Shown piece after piece: positions 1-8,879 of a DNA stretch of 64,000 bases. This DNA is from Streptomyces sp. NBC_01439 (GTDB lineage: Bacteria; Actinomycetota; Actinomycetes; Streptomycetales; Streptomycetaceae), in NCBI RefSeq assembly GCF_036227605.1, contig NZ_CP109487.1:7253501-7317500 (forward strand), given 5' to 3'. Numbering within the stretch: position 1 is the first letter of the stretch; the number at the start of each line of letters is the position of its first letter. Both the position numbers and the translations under genes were made by a program. Under the pieces are notes generated by a model. That model was not told the origin of the DNA, did not search any database, and saw only the letters and a program-made list of their open reading frames with translations.

Positions 1-1059
1 GGCCAGGGCCTCGGCGAGGGGGTCCGCGTGGGTGACCACCACGGTCTGGGTGTCCCGGCTCACCGTGAGGATCAGGTCCGCGAGCGGGGCCAGCAGGTCC
101 GGGTGGAGGCTGGTCTCCGGCTCGTTGAGGACCATCAGGGCGGGCGGCCGCGGGGTCAGCAGGGCCGCCGTCCAGAGCAGGTAGCGCAGGGTGCCGTCGG
201 ACAGTTCGGCCGCGCCCAGCGGGCGCAGCAGACCGTGCTGGTGGAGCTCCAGCTCGAAGCGGCCGTCGCGGTCGGTGACGGAGACCCGGCTGCCGGGGAA
301 GGCCGCGGAGACCGCCTCGTCCAGTGCCGCGCGGTCGCCGATCTCGCGGATGGTCTGGAGCGCGGCGGGCAGGTCGGAGCCGTCGGCGGCGAGCACCGGC
401 GTACGGGTGCCGATCCGCGAGGTCCGGGCGGGTGCCCCGGCGTCGGTGCGGACGTGGTCGTAGAACCGCCAGGAACGGATCAGCTCGCGCAGGGCGAGGA
501 GGTCCGGAGCCAGCTGGGGGTCGGCGAGCTCGCTGAGCATGGAGTCGTACGGCCGCAGGGCGTTCTGGGTACGGTGCCAGCCGCCGTCCGCGGTGCGGGT
601 CCGTACGGCCGGCCCCGCGCGGTCGGACAGCAGGGCCGCCGGGCGCAGTACCGGCCCGGCCCAGGTGCACTCGCGCTTGATCTCCGGGTCCAGGGCGAAG
701 AGGGAGCCCGCCACCGGTACGGGATGCCCGAAGTCCACCGCGTAGCCGAACTCGTCGCCCGAGAAGCCCAGGCGCAGGCTGACCGGCTCGCTGCGGACCG
801 TGCCCTGGAGCGGCTGCCGGCCTTCGCGCACGGCGCGGGCGAGCTTCTCCGGCCCGGCCCACAGGGTGGAGGGCAGCCCGCCCTCCCGGGCCAGAGCCGC
901 GATCGCCCCGCCCCGGGCGGAGTCGGCGAGCAGGCGCAGCGAGCGGTAGAGGCTGGACTTGCCGGTTCCGTTCGCACCCGTCACGACGGTGAGCCGTCCC
1001 AGCGGGACGACCAGTTTGCGCAGCGAGCGGTAGTTCTCGACGGCTAGCGTGGTGATCAT
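1..1059 (-). CDS. AAA family ATPase (RecF/OLD-like), C-terminus cut by window edge
   Basis: The reading frame starts at ATG (complement of 1057-1059) and runs off the left edge, so 353 N-terminal residues are visible. The opening MITTLAVENYRSLRK is typical of RecF/OLD/SMC-like ATPases. A Walker A motif GANGTGKSS lies at residues 28-36. Near the cut end, VLNEPETSLHPDLLAPL is the Walker B/D-loop of ABC-type ATPases, followed by the TVVVTHADPLAEAL switch-histidine region. The family includes stand-alone AAA_21/AAA_15 ATPases and nuclease-fused OLD proteins; without the C-terminus I cannot say whether a TOPRIM domain follows, though the position of Walker B suggests only a short tail remains. It is transcribed divergently from dnaE2 across a long gap. 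The specific role is unknown. Confidence 0.85.
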   Translation of the reverse strand, partial: MITTLAVENYRSLRKLVVPLGRLTVVTGANGTGKSSLYRSLRLLADSARGGAIAALAREGGLPSTLWAGPEKLARAVREGRQPLQGTVRSEPVSLRLGFSGDEFGYAVDFGHPVPVAGSLFALDPEIKRECTWAGPVLRPAALLSDRAGPAVRTRTADGGWHRTQNALRPYDSMLSELADPQLAPDLLALRELIRSWRFYDHVRTDAGAPARTSRIGTRTPVLAADGSDLPAALQTIREIGDRAALDEAVSAAFPGSRVSVTDRDGRFELELHQHGLLRPLGAAELSDGTLRYLLWTAALLTPRPPALMVLNEPETSLHPDLLAPLADLILTVSRDTQTVVVTHADPLAEALA

Positions 1060-1172
1060 GCGACGACCGTATCGGTGTGCGGTGTGACCGGCGGTCGGCT
1101 CGGCGGTGTGCCCTGCGGGCGGCTCGGGGGATTTGCAGTTCGGTGGCACGTTCCCTCGTGCCGTGGTGGTTC

Positions 1173-1197
1173 GCCTCAATCGCCGGCGGGGCTTTGA
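1173..1197. repeat. Dispersed extragenic repeat, copy 1
   Basis: GCCTCAATCGCCGGCGGGGC followed by TTTGA. It shares its core with 1726-1755 (opposite orientation) and 11641-11666. All three copies are between genes and contain the 8-bp palindrome CGCCGGCG next to a CCTCAA arm. From memory this sequence type is abundant between genes in Streptomyces. Confidence 0.6.
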
Positions 1198-1725
1198 TGG
1201 GTGGGGCGGTGCCCCGCAGGAGGGTCTCCTCGGCTCGCGCCAGGCGGCCGTGGTTCTGCCGTTCGGCCTGGGTTGCGCGCTCGTCCTGCGGGGACCCTCC
1301 TCCGTGTCCCCGCCCCACGGCACGGCTCCGACAGCGACGACCCGTCCCCGGAGCGTGGGAGAACCCGTGGGCGTGTGCCGCCAACGTGTGACTGACCGCC
1401 TTCTCGATGAGCCTGCACCGCCAGGGGAAGCGGCGTGTTGCCCGGTGGGCCTGCACCGCCAACGGGGGAATGGCCCCCTTCCCCCACGGGCCTGTGGCGC
1501 CAACAGGTCGGTGGGGGGCTGGCTTCCTTGTGGGTTTGTGCGGCTGAGGGGAGGGGGGACGTGGTGGGGTGTCCCCGCAGGACGAGGCGCTACCACCGAG
1601 CACAGCCGAGACGTGCCCGCACGCGCCGAGCCGAGGAGACACCCCACCACGGCCCCCCGGACCGACCCGTGCCGACAAACCCGCCGCATCGAGCCCCGCT
1701 CACCCACTGTGGCGCGGGCCCGCAT

Positions 1726-1755
1726 TTTCAGCCTCGCCGGCGTTTGAGGCGCGGG
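1726..1755. repeat. Dispersed extragenic repeat, copy 2 (inverted)
   Basis: TTTTCAGCCTCGCCGGCG followed by TTTGAGGCGCGGG. This is the inverse of the element at 11641-11666 with only a few changes. Confidence 0.6.
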
Positions 1756-1941
1756 TCCGGGCAGCGCCCGGCACGGATCCGGACCCGCCGCACAAAGCCG
1801 AGCCGCCCGCAGGGCAACGGTGCGGGTCCGGACTCGCCGCACACCGCCGAGCAAGCCCGCAGGGCAATCGCACGGATATTCGAATTGCTCTATGGTGGAG
1901 ACCGGGGGAGGTGTTCATTCGAGCGAAGCAGGAGGCCGCGG

Positions 1942-4900
1942 GTGCCCGGTTTTACGCATCTGCACACCGTTTCGGGGTTCTCCGTGCGCTACGGAGGCGC
2001 ACACCCGCAGCGGCTGGCAGAGCGCGCCGCCGAGCGGGGCATGGACGCCCTGGCCCTGACCGATCGCGACACCCTCGCGGGCGCGGTCCGGTTCGCGAAG
2101 GCGTGTGCGCAGGCGGGCGTCCGGCCGTTGTTCGGAGTGGACATGGCGGTTCCGCCCGCGCCGGGCCCGGTCGGGTCGGGGGGTCCGACCGGGCCCGGCG
2201 AGGCCTCGTACCGGCGGCGCACCCCCGTCAAGGGCGGGGCCTTCGTCGACGAGTCCGCCGCGCGCGCCGTCTTCCTGGCACGGGACGGGGCCGCCGGCTG
2301 GGCCGAGCTGTGCCGGATGGTCACCGCCGCCCACGCGGGGGGCGCCGAGGTTCCGCTGGTGCCCTGGGAGGCCCTGCGCGGGGAGGGCGTCTTCGTCCTG
2401 CTCGGGCCCGGCTCCGAGGTGGGGCGGGCCCTCGCCGCGGGCCGCCCCGATCGGGCCGCCCGGCTGCTCGCGCCGTGGCGGGAGGTCTACGGCGACTCCC
2501 TGCGCCTGGAGGCCGTCCACCACGGCCGCACCGGTACCGGGCCCGGCTCGCTCCGGCTGGCCGCCCGTACCGTCGGCTTCGCCGCCGAGCAGGGTGTGCC
2601 GGCCGTGCTGACCAACGCCGTCCGCTACGCCGACCCCGGCCAGGGCCCGGTCGCCGACATCCTCGACGCGGCCCGCCGGCTGGTCCCCATCGACCCGCGC
2701 AACCCGGCGTACCCGCTCGACAGCGGCGAGCGCTGGCTCAAGGGACCTGCCGCCATGGCCGAGGCCGCCGACCGGATCGCGCAGGCGGCCGGCCTGCGCC
2801 CCGCCGACGCCAGGCGCCTGCTCGCGGAGACCCGGCGCACCGCCGAGGCCTGTTCCGTGGACCCCGAGGACGACCTCGGCATGGGTTCCGTCCACTTCCC
2901 CGAGGCCCGGCTCGTCGGCGCGGCCCGCCGCAGCGCCCAGCGGGTCCTCACCTCCCGGGCCTCGGCGGGCATGGTGGTGCGCGGCTACGCGGGCGACCGC
3001 GCGTACTGGGAGCGGATGCACCAAGAGCTCGACGTCATCGCCTACCACGGCTTCGCCTCGTACTTCCTGACGGTCGCTCAAGTGGTGGACGACGTGAGGG
3101 AGATGGGGATTCGGGTGGCCGCCCGGGGGTCCGGCGCGGGTTCCCTCGTCAACCACCTGCTCGGGATCGCGCACGCCGACCCCGTCGCCCACGGCCTGCT
3201 GATGGAGCGGTTCCTCTCCAAGCGGCGGCGCGTCCTGCCCGACATCGACATCGACGTGGAGTCCGCCCGCCGGCTGGAGGTGTACCGGCGGATCATGGAC
3301 CGGTTCGGCACCGAGCGCGTCGCCACCGTCTCCATGCCCGAGACCTACCGGGTTCGGCACGCCATCCGCGACGTCGGCGCCGCCCTGTCCATGGACCCGG
3401 CCGTCACCGATCGGCTCGCCAAGGCCTTCCCCCACATCAGGGCCCGCGACGCCCGTGCCGCGCTGGAGGAACTCCCCGAGCTGCGCGACGTACGGGGGGA
3501 GTCGTACGGGCGGCTGTGGGAGCTCGTGGAATCGCTGGACGCGCTGCCGCGCGGGATCGCCATGCACCCGTGCGGGGTGCTGCTCTCCGACGCCTCGCTG
3601 CTCGCCCGTACGCCGGTGGTGCCCACCAGCGGCGAGGGCTTCCCCATGTCCCAGTTCGACAAGGACGACGTGGAGGAGCTCGGGCTGCTCAAGCTGGACG
3701 TGCTGGGCGTGCGGATGCAGTCCGCGATGGCCCACGCGGTCGCGGAGATCCGGCGCGGCACGGGGCGGGAGCTCGACCTGGACGACCCGGCGCAGGTGCC
3801 GCCGGGCGACCGGACCACGTACGAGCTGATCCGCTCGGCCGAGACCCTGGGCTGCTTCCAGATCGAATCGCCGGGCCAGCGGGACCTGGTGGGGCGGCTG
3901 CAGCCGGCCACCTTCCACGACCTGGTCGTCGACATCTCGCTGTTCCGGCCGGGGCCGGTGGCCGCCGACATGGTGCGGCCCTTCATCGAGGCCCGGCACG
4001 GGCGGGCCCCGGTCCGCTTCCCGCACCCGGACCTGGCCGACGCGCTGCGCGAGACGTACGGGGTGGTGGTCTTCCACGAGCAGATCATCGAGATCGTGCA
4101 CGTCATGACCGGTTGCGGGCGGGACGAGGCGGACCGGGTGCGGCGCGGGCTGTCCGACCCGCAGTCGCAGCCGCGGATCAAGGTCTGGTTCGCGGCGAAG
4201 GCCGCCGAGCGCGGCTATCCGGTGGAGGTGATCGGCCGGACCTGGGAGATCGTGGAGGCCTTCGGGTCGTACGGCTTCTGCAAGGCGCACGCGGTGGCCT
4301 TCGCCGTGCCCACGTACCAGTCGGCTTGGCTGAAGGCGCACCACCCGGCGGCCTTCTACGCCGGGTTGCTCACCCACGACCCGGGGATGTACCCGAAACG
4401 GCTGTTGCTGGCGGACGCGCGGCGGCGGGGCGTGCCGGTGCTGCCGCTGGACGTGAACCGGTCGGCGGCCGCCCATCATATCGAACTGGTGTCCGATGAC
4501 GGGGTGTGGGGGCTACGGCTCGGGCTGTCCGACGTCCACGGCATCAGCGGGGCCGAGGCGGACCGGATCGAGGCGGGGCAGCCGTACGCCTCCCTGCGCG
4601 ACTTCTGGGACCGGGCGCACCCGGGCCGCCCGGTCGCCGAACGGCTCGCACAGGTCGGGGCGTTGGACGCCTTCGGCGCCAACCGGCGGGACCTGCTGCT
4701 GCACGTGTCCGAACTGCACGGCGCACAGCGGGCCGCAGGCGTGCGCGGTCCTCAACTCCCCCTGGGGGGCGGCAGGTCCACGGCTACCGTCGGACTGCCC
4801 GACCTGACCGAGGCGGAACGGCTCAGCGCCGAACTGGGCGTCCTCGGCATGGACGCCTCGCGGCACCTGATGGGGGACCACCACGCCTTCCTGGCGGAGT

Positions 4901-5478
4901 TGGGGGTGATTCCGGCGCGTCGGCTGCGGGACACCGAGCACGGGCAGACCGTGCTGGTCGCAGGGGCCAAGGCGGCCACCCAGACCCCGCCGATCCGCTC
5001 CGGGAAGCGGGTCATCTTCACGACGCTGGACGACGGGACGGGCCTGGTCGACCTGGCCTTCTTCGACGACAGCCACGAACGCTGCGCGCACACCGTCTTC
5101 CACTCCTTCCTGCTGCTGGTGCGGGGCGTCGTGCAGCGGCGGGGCCCGCAGAGCCTGAGCGTGGTCGGGGCGGCGGCGTGGAACCTGGCCGAGCTGGTGG
5201 AGCTGCGGGCGGCGGGCGGCCTGGACGCGGTCGCGGCCCGCCTCGCCGAACCGGCCGGCAATGCCTCCGGCAATTCCTCCGGCGACGGCATTGGCGACGG
5301 CTTTGGCGACGGCTTTGGCGACGGGGCCGACGGGAAGCCGGCGGCGAAGGGGCCCGGCCGCACGATCCGCATGTCCACGGGGTACGAGATGAACCCCTGG
5401 GCCGACCTCCAGCCGCCGGGCACCGGCCCCGCGACCGGCCGCAAGCTGTGGCACTCCAGCCCGGGGAGCGCGGGATGA
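1942..5478 (+). CDS. dnaE2: Error-prone DNA polymerase III alpha subunit DnaE2
   Basis: Replicative-type polymerase used for damage-induced translesion synthesis and mutagenesis. I chose GTG 1942 because GGAGG at 1931-1935 precedes it and the protein then opens directly with the PHP domain (H6-L-H8, then ALTDRD). The frame is open further upstream without homology. The product is 1178 aa, normal for DnaE2. Catalytic acidic residues are visible as PDIDID (D434, D436 and D438 region) and LLKLDVLG (D586). Fingers/tau-type helices follow, and near residue 1030 an OB domain (FTTLDDGTGLVDLAFFD). A low-complexity Gly/Asp linker with 12-nt repeats (GDGFGDGFGDG) lies near residues 1107-1130 and is probably species-specific. 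The stop overlaps the start of the next gene as ATGA, so the pair is translationally coupled. Confidence 0.95.
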   Translation: MPGFTHLHTVSGFSVRYGGAHPQRLAERAAERGMDALALTDRDTLAGAVRFAKACAQAGVRPLFGVDMAVPPAPGPVGSGGPTGPGEASYRRRTPVKGGAFVDESAARAVFLARDGAAGWAELCRMVTAAHAGGAEVPLVPWEALRGEGVFVLLGPGSEVGRALAAGRPDRAARLLAPWREVYGDSLRLEAVHHGRTGTGPGSLRLAARTVGFAAEQGVPAVLTNAVRYADPGQGPVADILDAARRLVPIDPRNPAYPLDSGERWLKGPAAMAEAADRIAQAAGLRPADARRLLAETRRTAEACSVDPEDDLGMGSVHFPEARLVGAARRSAQRVLTSRASAGMVVRGYAGDRAYWERMHQELDVIAYHGFASYFLTVAQVVDDVREMGIRVAARGSGAGSLVNHLLGIAHADPVAHGLLMERFLSKRRRVLPDIDIDVESARRLEVYRRIMDRFGTERVATVSMPETYRVRHAIRDVGAALSMDPAVTDRLAKAFPHIRARDARAALEELPELRDVRGESYGRLWELVESLDALPRGIAMHPCGVLLSDASLLARTPVVPTSGEGFPMSQFDKDDVEELGLLKLDVLGVRMQSAMAHAVAEIRRGTGRELDLDDPAQVPPGDRTTYELIRSAETLGCFQIESPGQRDLVGRLQPATFHDLVVDISLFRPGPVAADMVRPFIEARHGRAPVRFPHPDLADALRETYGVVVFHEQIIEIVHVMTGCGRDEADRVRRGLSDPQSQPRIKVWFAAKAAERGYPVEVIGRTWEIVEAFGSYGFCKAHAVAFAVPTYQSAWLKAHHPAAFYAGLLTHDPGMYPKRLLLADARRRGVPVLPLDVNRSAAAHHIELVSDDGVWGLRLGLSDVHGISGAEADRIEAGQPYASLRDFWDRAHPGRPVAERLAQVGALDAFGANRRDLLLHVSELHGAQRAAGVRGPQLPLGGGRSTATVGLPDLTEAERLSAELGVLGMDASRHLMGDHHAFLAELGVIPARRLRDTEHGQTVLVAGAKAATQTPPIRSGKRVIFTTLDDGTGLVDLAFFDDSHERCAHTVFHSFLLLVRGVVQRRGPQSLSVVGAAAWNLAELVELRAAGGLDAVAARLAEPAGNASGNSSGDGIGDGFGDGFGDGADGKPAAKGPGRTIRMSTGYEMNPWADLQPPGTGPATGRKLWHSSPGSAG

Positions 5479-6512
5479 CCGCCGGGGCGGCCGGAACCGC
5501 CGCGCCCGCCGCCGAGCGGGTCGTGATGTGCCTGCGCCCGTACCCCGCCGACGGGGGCCCGCTCGGGGCGCGGGAGTACGCCGGGGTGCTCGCACTGCTC
5601 GGGGGCATCACCCCGGCCGTGCAGGCCCTGGCGCCCGATGCCGTCCTCGCCGAAGTCCGGGGCGCACTGCGCTACTTCGACTGCGACGCGACCCGGCTGG
5701 CCGCCGTGATCCGGGTCCGGGCCCTCGCCCTGTACGGCGTGGACGCCGCCGTCGGGGTGGCCGGCAACCCCATGCTGGCCCGGGCGGCGGCCCGCGAGGC
5801 CCGGCCCGGGCAGACCCTGGTGATCCCCGGGGAGCCCGCCGCCGTACGGGAGTTCCTGGCGGGCAAGCCCGTCACCGCCCTCGACGGGGTCGGGCCGAAG
5901 GCCGCCCGCACCCTGTGCTCCTACGGCCTCGATTCCGTCGGCCGGATCGCCGCCGCCCCGCCCGCCGCCCTACGGCGGATCCTCGGCGCCCGGCTCGGCC
6001 GCGAGGTGCACGAGCGCGCCCTCGGGATCGACCGGACCCCCGTCCGGCCGGGAGCTGCCGCCCGCGCCGTCACCGCCGAGCGGCTCTTCGATCTGGACGA
6101 GCTGGATCCCGTACGGCACCGGCGGGCGCTGCTCTCGCTGACGGAGGAGCTCGGCGCGAAGCTTCGTACACAGGAACGGGGTCGGGGTCAGGTCTGCCGC
6201 GCCCTCTCGCTCACCGTCCGCTGTGCCGACCGCACCACGCTCACCCGGACGCGCACCCTGGCCGAGCCCACCGCGCACTCGGCCGCCCTGACCGCCGCGG
6301 CCTACGCCCTCTACGCGGGCCTCGGCCTCCAGCGGGCCCGGGTCCGCGCGCTGTCCCTGCGCGCCGAGGACCTGACCTCGGCGGAACGGGCCGCGCGGCA
6401 GCTCAGCCTCGACCCCGAGGACGAGAAGGCCCGACGCCTGGAGGCCGTCACGGACCGGGTCCGCGCGCGCTTCGGGCCGCACGCGATCGCCCGCGGCACG
6501 CTGGCCGCCTGA
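5475..6512 (+). CDS. Y-family DNA polymerase-like protein, ImuB-type, catalytically degenerate
   Basis: 345 aa. The start ATG overlaps the dnaE2 stop by 4 bp. The order of segments is that of DinB/ImuB: palm-like N-terminus, helix-hairpin-helix (FLAGKPVTALDGVGPKAARTL, about residues 117-140), then a thumb/little-finger region. The catalytic signatures of Y polymerases are absent. The N-terminal DxDxFFAxVE motif is replaced by a CLRPYPADGG stretch, and the SxDE site is replaced by EVRGALRYFDCD. Known ImuB proteins are inactive polymerases that recruit DnaE2 to the beta clamp, and coupling to dnaE2 supports that role here. No ImuA/ImuA' gene is seen in the window. It may be annotated elsewhere as a DinP/Pol IV-like protein. 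Confidence 0.85.
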   Translation: MTAGAAGTAAPAAERVVMCLRPYPADGGPLGAREYAGVLALLGGITPAVQALAPDAVLAEVRGALRYFDCDATRLAAVIRVRALALYGVDAAVGVAGNPMLARAAAREARPGQTLVIPGEPAAVREFLAGKPVTALDGVGPKAARTLCSYGLDSVGRIAAAPPAALRRILGARLGREVHERALGIDRTPVRPGAAARAVTAERLFDLDELDPVRHRRALLSLTEELGAKLRTQERGRGQVCRALSLTVRCADRTTLTRTRTLAEPTAHSAALTAAAYALYAGLGLQRARVRALSLRAEDLTSAERAARQLSLDPEDEKARRLEAVTDRVRARFGPHAIARGTLAA

Positions 6513-6692
6513 CGGTCCGTCCGGCGCCGTACCGGCAGTCGCCCGGGCGACGCGCGAGTTTTTACTGACGCGTAACTTCCCTGTATTGCTACTCGCCCGT
6601 AATTTAGCGGCAGCAGCTCCCCCTTGTGATCCGGATCACGGGACGAACCCCCACGCTCATCCCCCTGAGTCGACCCGCGAGGAGATCACCCG

Positions 6693-7553
6693 ATGCTGCC
6701 CTGGAGACGTCTGCTCCGCCCACTCGCCGTCCTCGTCCTCACCGCCGCCGCACTCGTCGCCCCCACCGGCGCAGCGCAGGCCGCGGCCGCCCCCAGCAGC
6801 GGCTGGAACAACTGGTCGTGCAAGCCGTCCGCCGCGCACCCGCGCCCCGTCGTGCTCGTGCACGGCACCTTCGGCAACTCCTGGGACAACTGGCTCGGCC
6901 TCGCCCCGTACCTCGTGCACCGCGGGTACTGCGTCTACTCGCTCGACTACGGTCAGCTGCCCGGCGTGCCCCTCTTCAACGGGCTCGGCCCCATCGACAA
7001 GTCCGCCGGACAGCTCGACGTCTTCGTCGACCGGGTCCTCGCCGCCACCGGCTCCGCCAAGACCGACATCATCGGGCACTCGCAGGGCGGCATGATGCCG
7101 CGCTACTACCTGAAGTTCCTCGGCGGCGCGGAGAAGGTCAACGCGCTGGTCGGGCTCGCCCCCGACAACCACGGCACCACCCTGCTCGGATTCACCAAGC
7201 TCCTGCCCTACTTCCCCGGGGCCGAGGACCTGATCAGCACCGCGACCCCGGGCCTCGCCGACCAGATCGCCGGATCCGCCTTCCTGCAGAAGCTGAACGC
7301 GGGCGGGGACACCGTGCCCGGGGTGAAGTACACGGTGATCGCGACCAAGTACGACGAGGTGGTGACGCCGTACCGGAGCGGCTTCCTGGAGGGGACGAAC
7401 GTACGCAACGTCGTGCTCCAGGACCTGTGCTTCCTGGACCTCTCGGAGCACGTCGCCATCGGCCTCACCGACCGGATCGCCTGGCACGAGGCGGTCAACG
7501 CCCTCGACCCGGCCAACGCCGAACGGACCACCTGCGCCTCCGTCTTCGACTGA
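6693..7553 (+). CDS. Secreted triacylglycerol lipase (alpha/beta hydrolase)
   Basis: 286 aa with a classical Sec signal peptide (basic MLPWRRLLRP, hydrophobic core, cleavage near AAQAAAA, residues 27-32). The mature protein shows the oxyanion-hole motif VLVHGTFGNS and the nucleophile elbow GHSQGG with Ser130. A distal Asp/Glu and the His in LSEHVAIG could complete the triad. Family members hydrolyse acylglycerols or esters outside the cell. A strong site GAGGAG precedes ATG 6693. The gene stands alone, 180 bp after the polymerase gene and convergent with the LPMO gene. It matches the streptomycete lipase usually found next to a secreted cellulose-binding protein. Confidence 0.9.
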   Translation: MLPWRRLLRPLAVLVLTAAALVAPTGAAQAAAAPSSGWNNWSCKPSAAHPRPVVLVHGTFGNSWDNWLGLAPYLVHRGYCVYSLDYGQLPGVPLFNGLGPIDKSAGQLDVFVDRVLAATGSAKTDIIGHSQGGMMPRYYLKFLGGAEKVNALVGLAPDNHGTTLLGFTKLLPYFPGAEDLISTATPGLADQIAGSAFLQKLNAGGDTVPGVKYTVIATKYDEVVTPYRSGFLEGTNVRNVVLQDLCFLDLSEHVAIGLTDRIAWHEAVNALDPANAERTTCASVFD

Positions 7554-7584
7554 CGGGGCGCAGGCGGTCCGGCACGGACGGGGC

Positions 7585-8682
7585 CTAGCGGCCGTGGCGG
7601 CCCGTCGTCGTACGCGCGGTGCGGCGGCGGGCGGCTGCGAACAGCGCGGCCGCGCCGACGGCCAGGGCGGCGGCCCCGGCGATCGCGATCGTCGGGGTGG
7701 CGCTGTTGCCGCCCGTCTCCGCGAGGTTGTCCTTGGCCGGGGCCGGCGAGGGGGAGCCGGCCGCGATCGGGACGGCGGCGGAATCCTTCGTGCCGTTCGT
7801 CTTCGGGTCGTTGTTGCCGTGGCCGTTGTGCTCCACCGTGGACTTGCCGGCGCCGTCGGAGATCTGCTGGTCGGTCGGGGCCGAGGGCTTGTCCGCCGGC
7901 TTGTCGGACGGCTTGTCGCCGGGCTTGCCGCTCGGCTTGGCACCCGTACCCGTACCGGTGCCGGTGGTCGGAGCGGTACCGGAGCCGCCGCCGTTGCCGT
8001 TCCCGCCGTTCCCGCCGCCCGTGCCCCCGTTGTCCTTGCCGAAGACCACGTCCGAGCAGGTGTAGAAGGCCTCCGGGCTGTCGGAGCGCTGCCAGACGCT
8101 GTAGATGAGGTGGCGGCCCGACTTGTTCGGGACGGTCCCGGAGAAGACGTACTCACCGTTCTGCATGCCCGGGTCGGTGGCCTTCGCGAACGGTGCGGGC
8201 TCCAGGTCGGACCAGGCCAGGGGCTTGGAAGGGTCGTAGCCGTCCTTCGTCACGTACAGCTCGAAGGAGCCCTTGTGCGGGGCCGTGCCCTTGTAGCGGA
8301 AGGTGTGCGCGCCGGCGGTCATCGGGCTGGCCGGCCAGTCGCCACGGGCCAGGTCCAGTCCGCGGTACTTGTCGTTGCCGGCCGAGCAGAGCTTCCCGTT
8401 CGGGATCAGCGACCGGTGGTTGCCGGCGGCGTTGGCGATGTTCACCGCGTTCCAGTCGTAGAACGGCTGCGTCCCGGCGGCCGCGACCGCCGCCTTGCAC
8501 GCCGCCGACTTCGCAGACTCCGGTCCCTCGGCGTAGCACGCGGCCACCCGGCTGACCGGGTCCGTCATCGAGCCGTGGGCGACCGCGGGAGCCGCCGCGT
8601 ACGCGGCCAGCGCGAGCGGGGCCAGGGCGGCGGAGGTGATACGCGTCAGCGTGACGGCGGTGCGGCGGCGGCGTGCGGGCAT
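7585..8682 (-). CDS. AA10 lytic polysaccharide monooxygenase with C-terminal sortase anchor
   Basis: 365 aa. After the signal peptide the mature protein must begin at His36 (AVA|HGSMTDP), which with His136 (TAPHKGSF) forms the copper histidine brace of AA10 enzymes. Phe206 in SPEAFYTCSDV is the usual axial residue. The catalytic domain ends near residue 214. A Gly/Thr/Lys/Pro-rich linker then leads to LAETGG (320-325), a hydrophobic helix and an Arg-rich tail, a class E-type sortase anchor. The enzyme oxidatively cleaves chitin or cellulose and is predicted to be held on the cell wall. The start is supported by AAGGAG 8 bp upstream. No sortase gene is in the window. Confidence 0.93.
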   Translation of the reverse strand: MPARRRRTAVTLTRITSAALAPLALAAYAAAPAVAHGSMTDPVSRVAACYAEGPESAKSAACKAAVAAAGTQPFYDWNAVNIANAAGNHRSLIPNGKLCSAGNDKYRGLDLARGDWPASPMTAGAHTFRYKGTAPHKGSFELYVTKDGYDPSKPLAWSDLEPAPFAKATDPGMQNGEYVFSGTVPNKSGRHLIYSVWQRSDSPEAFYTCSDVVFGKDNGGTGGGNGGNGNGGGSGTAPTTGTGTGTGAKPSGKPGDKPSDKPADKPSAPTDQQISDGAGKSTVEHNGHGNNDPKTNGTKDSAAVPIAAGSPSPAPAKDNLAETGGNSATPTIAIAGAAALAVGAAALFAAARRRTARTTTGRHGR

Positions 8683-8879
8683 GGGTGATCTCCTTCGGGC
8701 ACAAGGCAGGGGCGTGCCGGCGGAATCGGGCTCCGCGGTGCGCCGCCCCCCGGCGGCGCGACAACGGGCCCTTCCTGTCCTGGCCCGGCCAAGCTAGCCG
8801 CCCCGACCACGCCTTTTGCCCCCTCGAGCCCGCCGCAGCGGATCCTTAGGGCCCCCTTAAGCCGGGGACAAGCGCCGCC
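8683..8879. other. Upstream region of the LPMO gene
   Basis: About 200 bp containing the LPMO leader and promoter and the end region of the GGCT-like gene. Nothing else is recognisable. Confidence 0.4.

Larger units (their letters stand above)
1060..1941. other. Long intergenic region with imperfect repeats
   Basis: About 880 bp separate the divergent ATPase and dnaE2 genes. Open frames cross it, but none has a ribosome site or a recognisable product. It holds two copies of a Streptomyces-type extragenic repeat (1173-1197 and, inverted, 1726-1755, core CGCCGGCG flanked by CCTCAA/TTTGAGG). It also holds at least four imperfect copies of a GGGCCTGTGCCGCCAA-like element at about 1369-1389, 1410-1424, 1447-1463 and 1489-1506. 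The dnaE2 promoter should lie in the right part. I looked for an actinobacterial LexA box before dnaE2 and found only a half-like GTTCATTCGA near 1913. Confidence 0.55.

Noticed and set aside
1435..1941. N-terminal extension of dnaE2 in the same open frame
   Set aside because: No similarity to DnaE2, no ribosome site, and the PHP domain plus GGAGG favour GTG 1942.
1860..1941. LexA/SOS box before dnaE2
   Set aside because: Only GTTC and TTCGA halves are found; no full palindromic box.
1915..4479. 854-aa antisense open frame over dnaE2
   Set aside because: Antisense frame of a high-GC gene; Gly/Arg/Val-rich with no motif.
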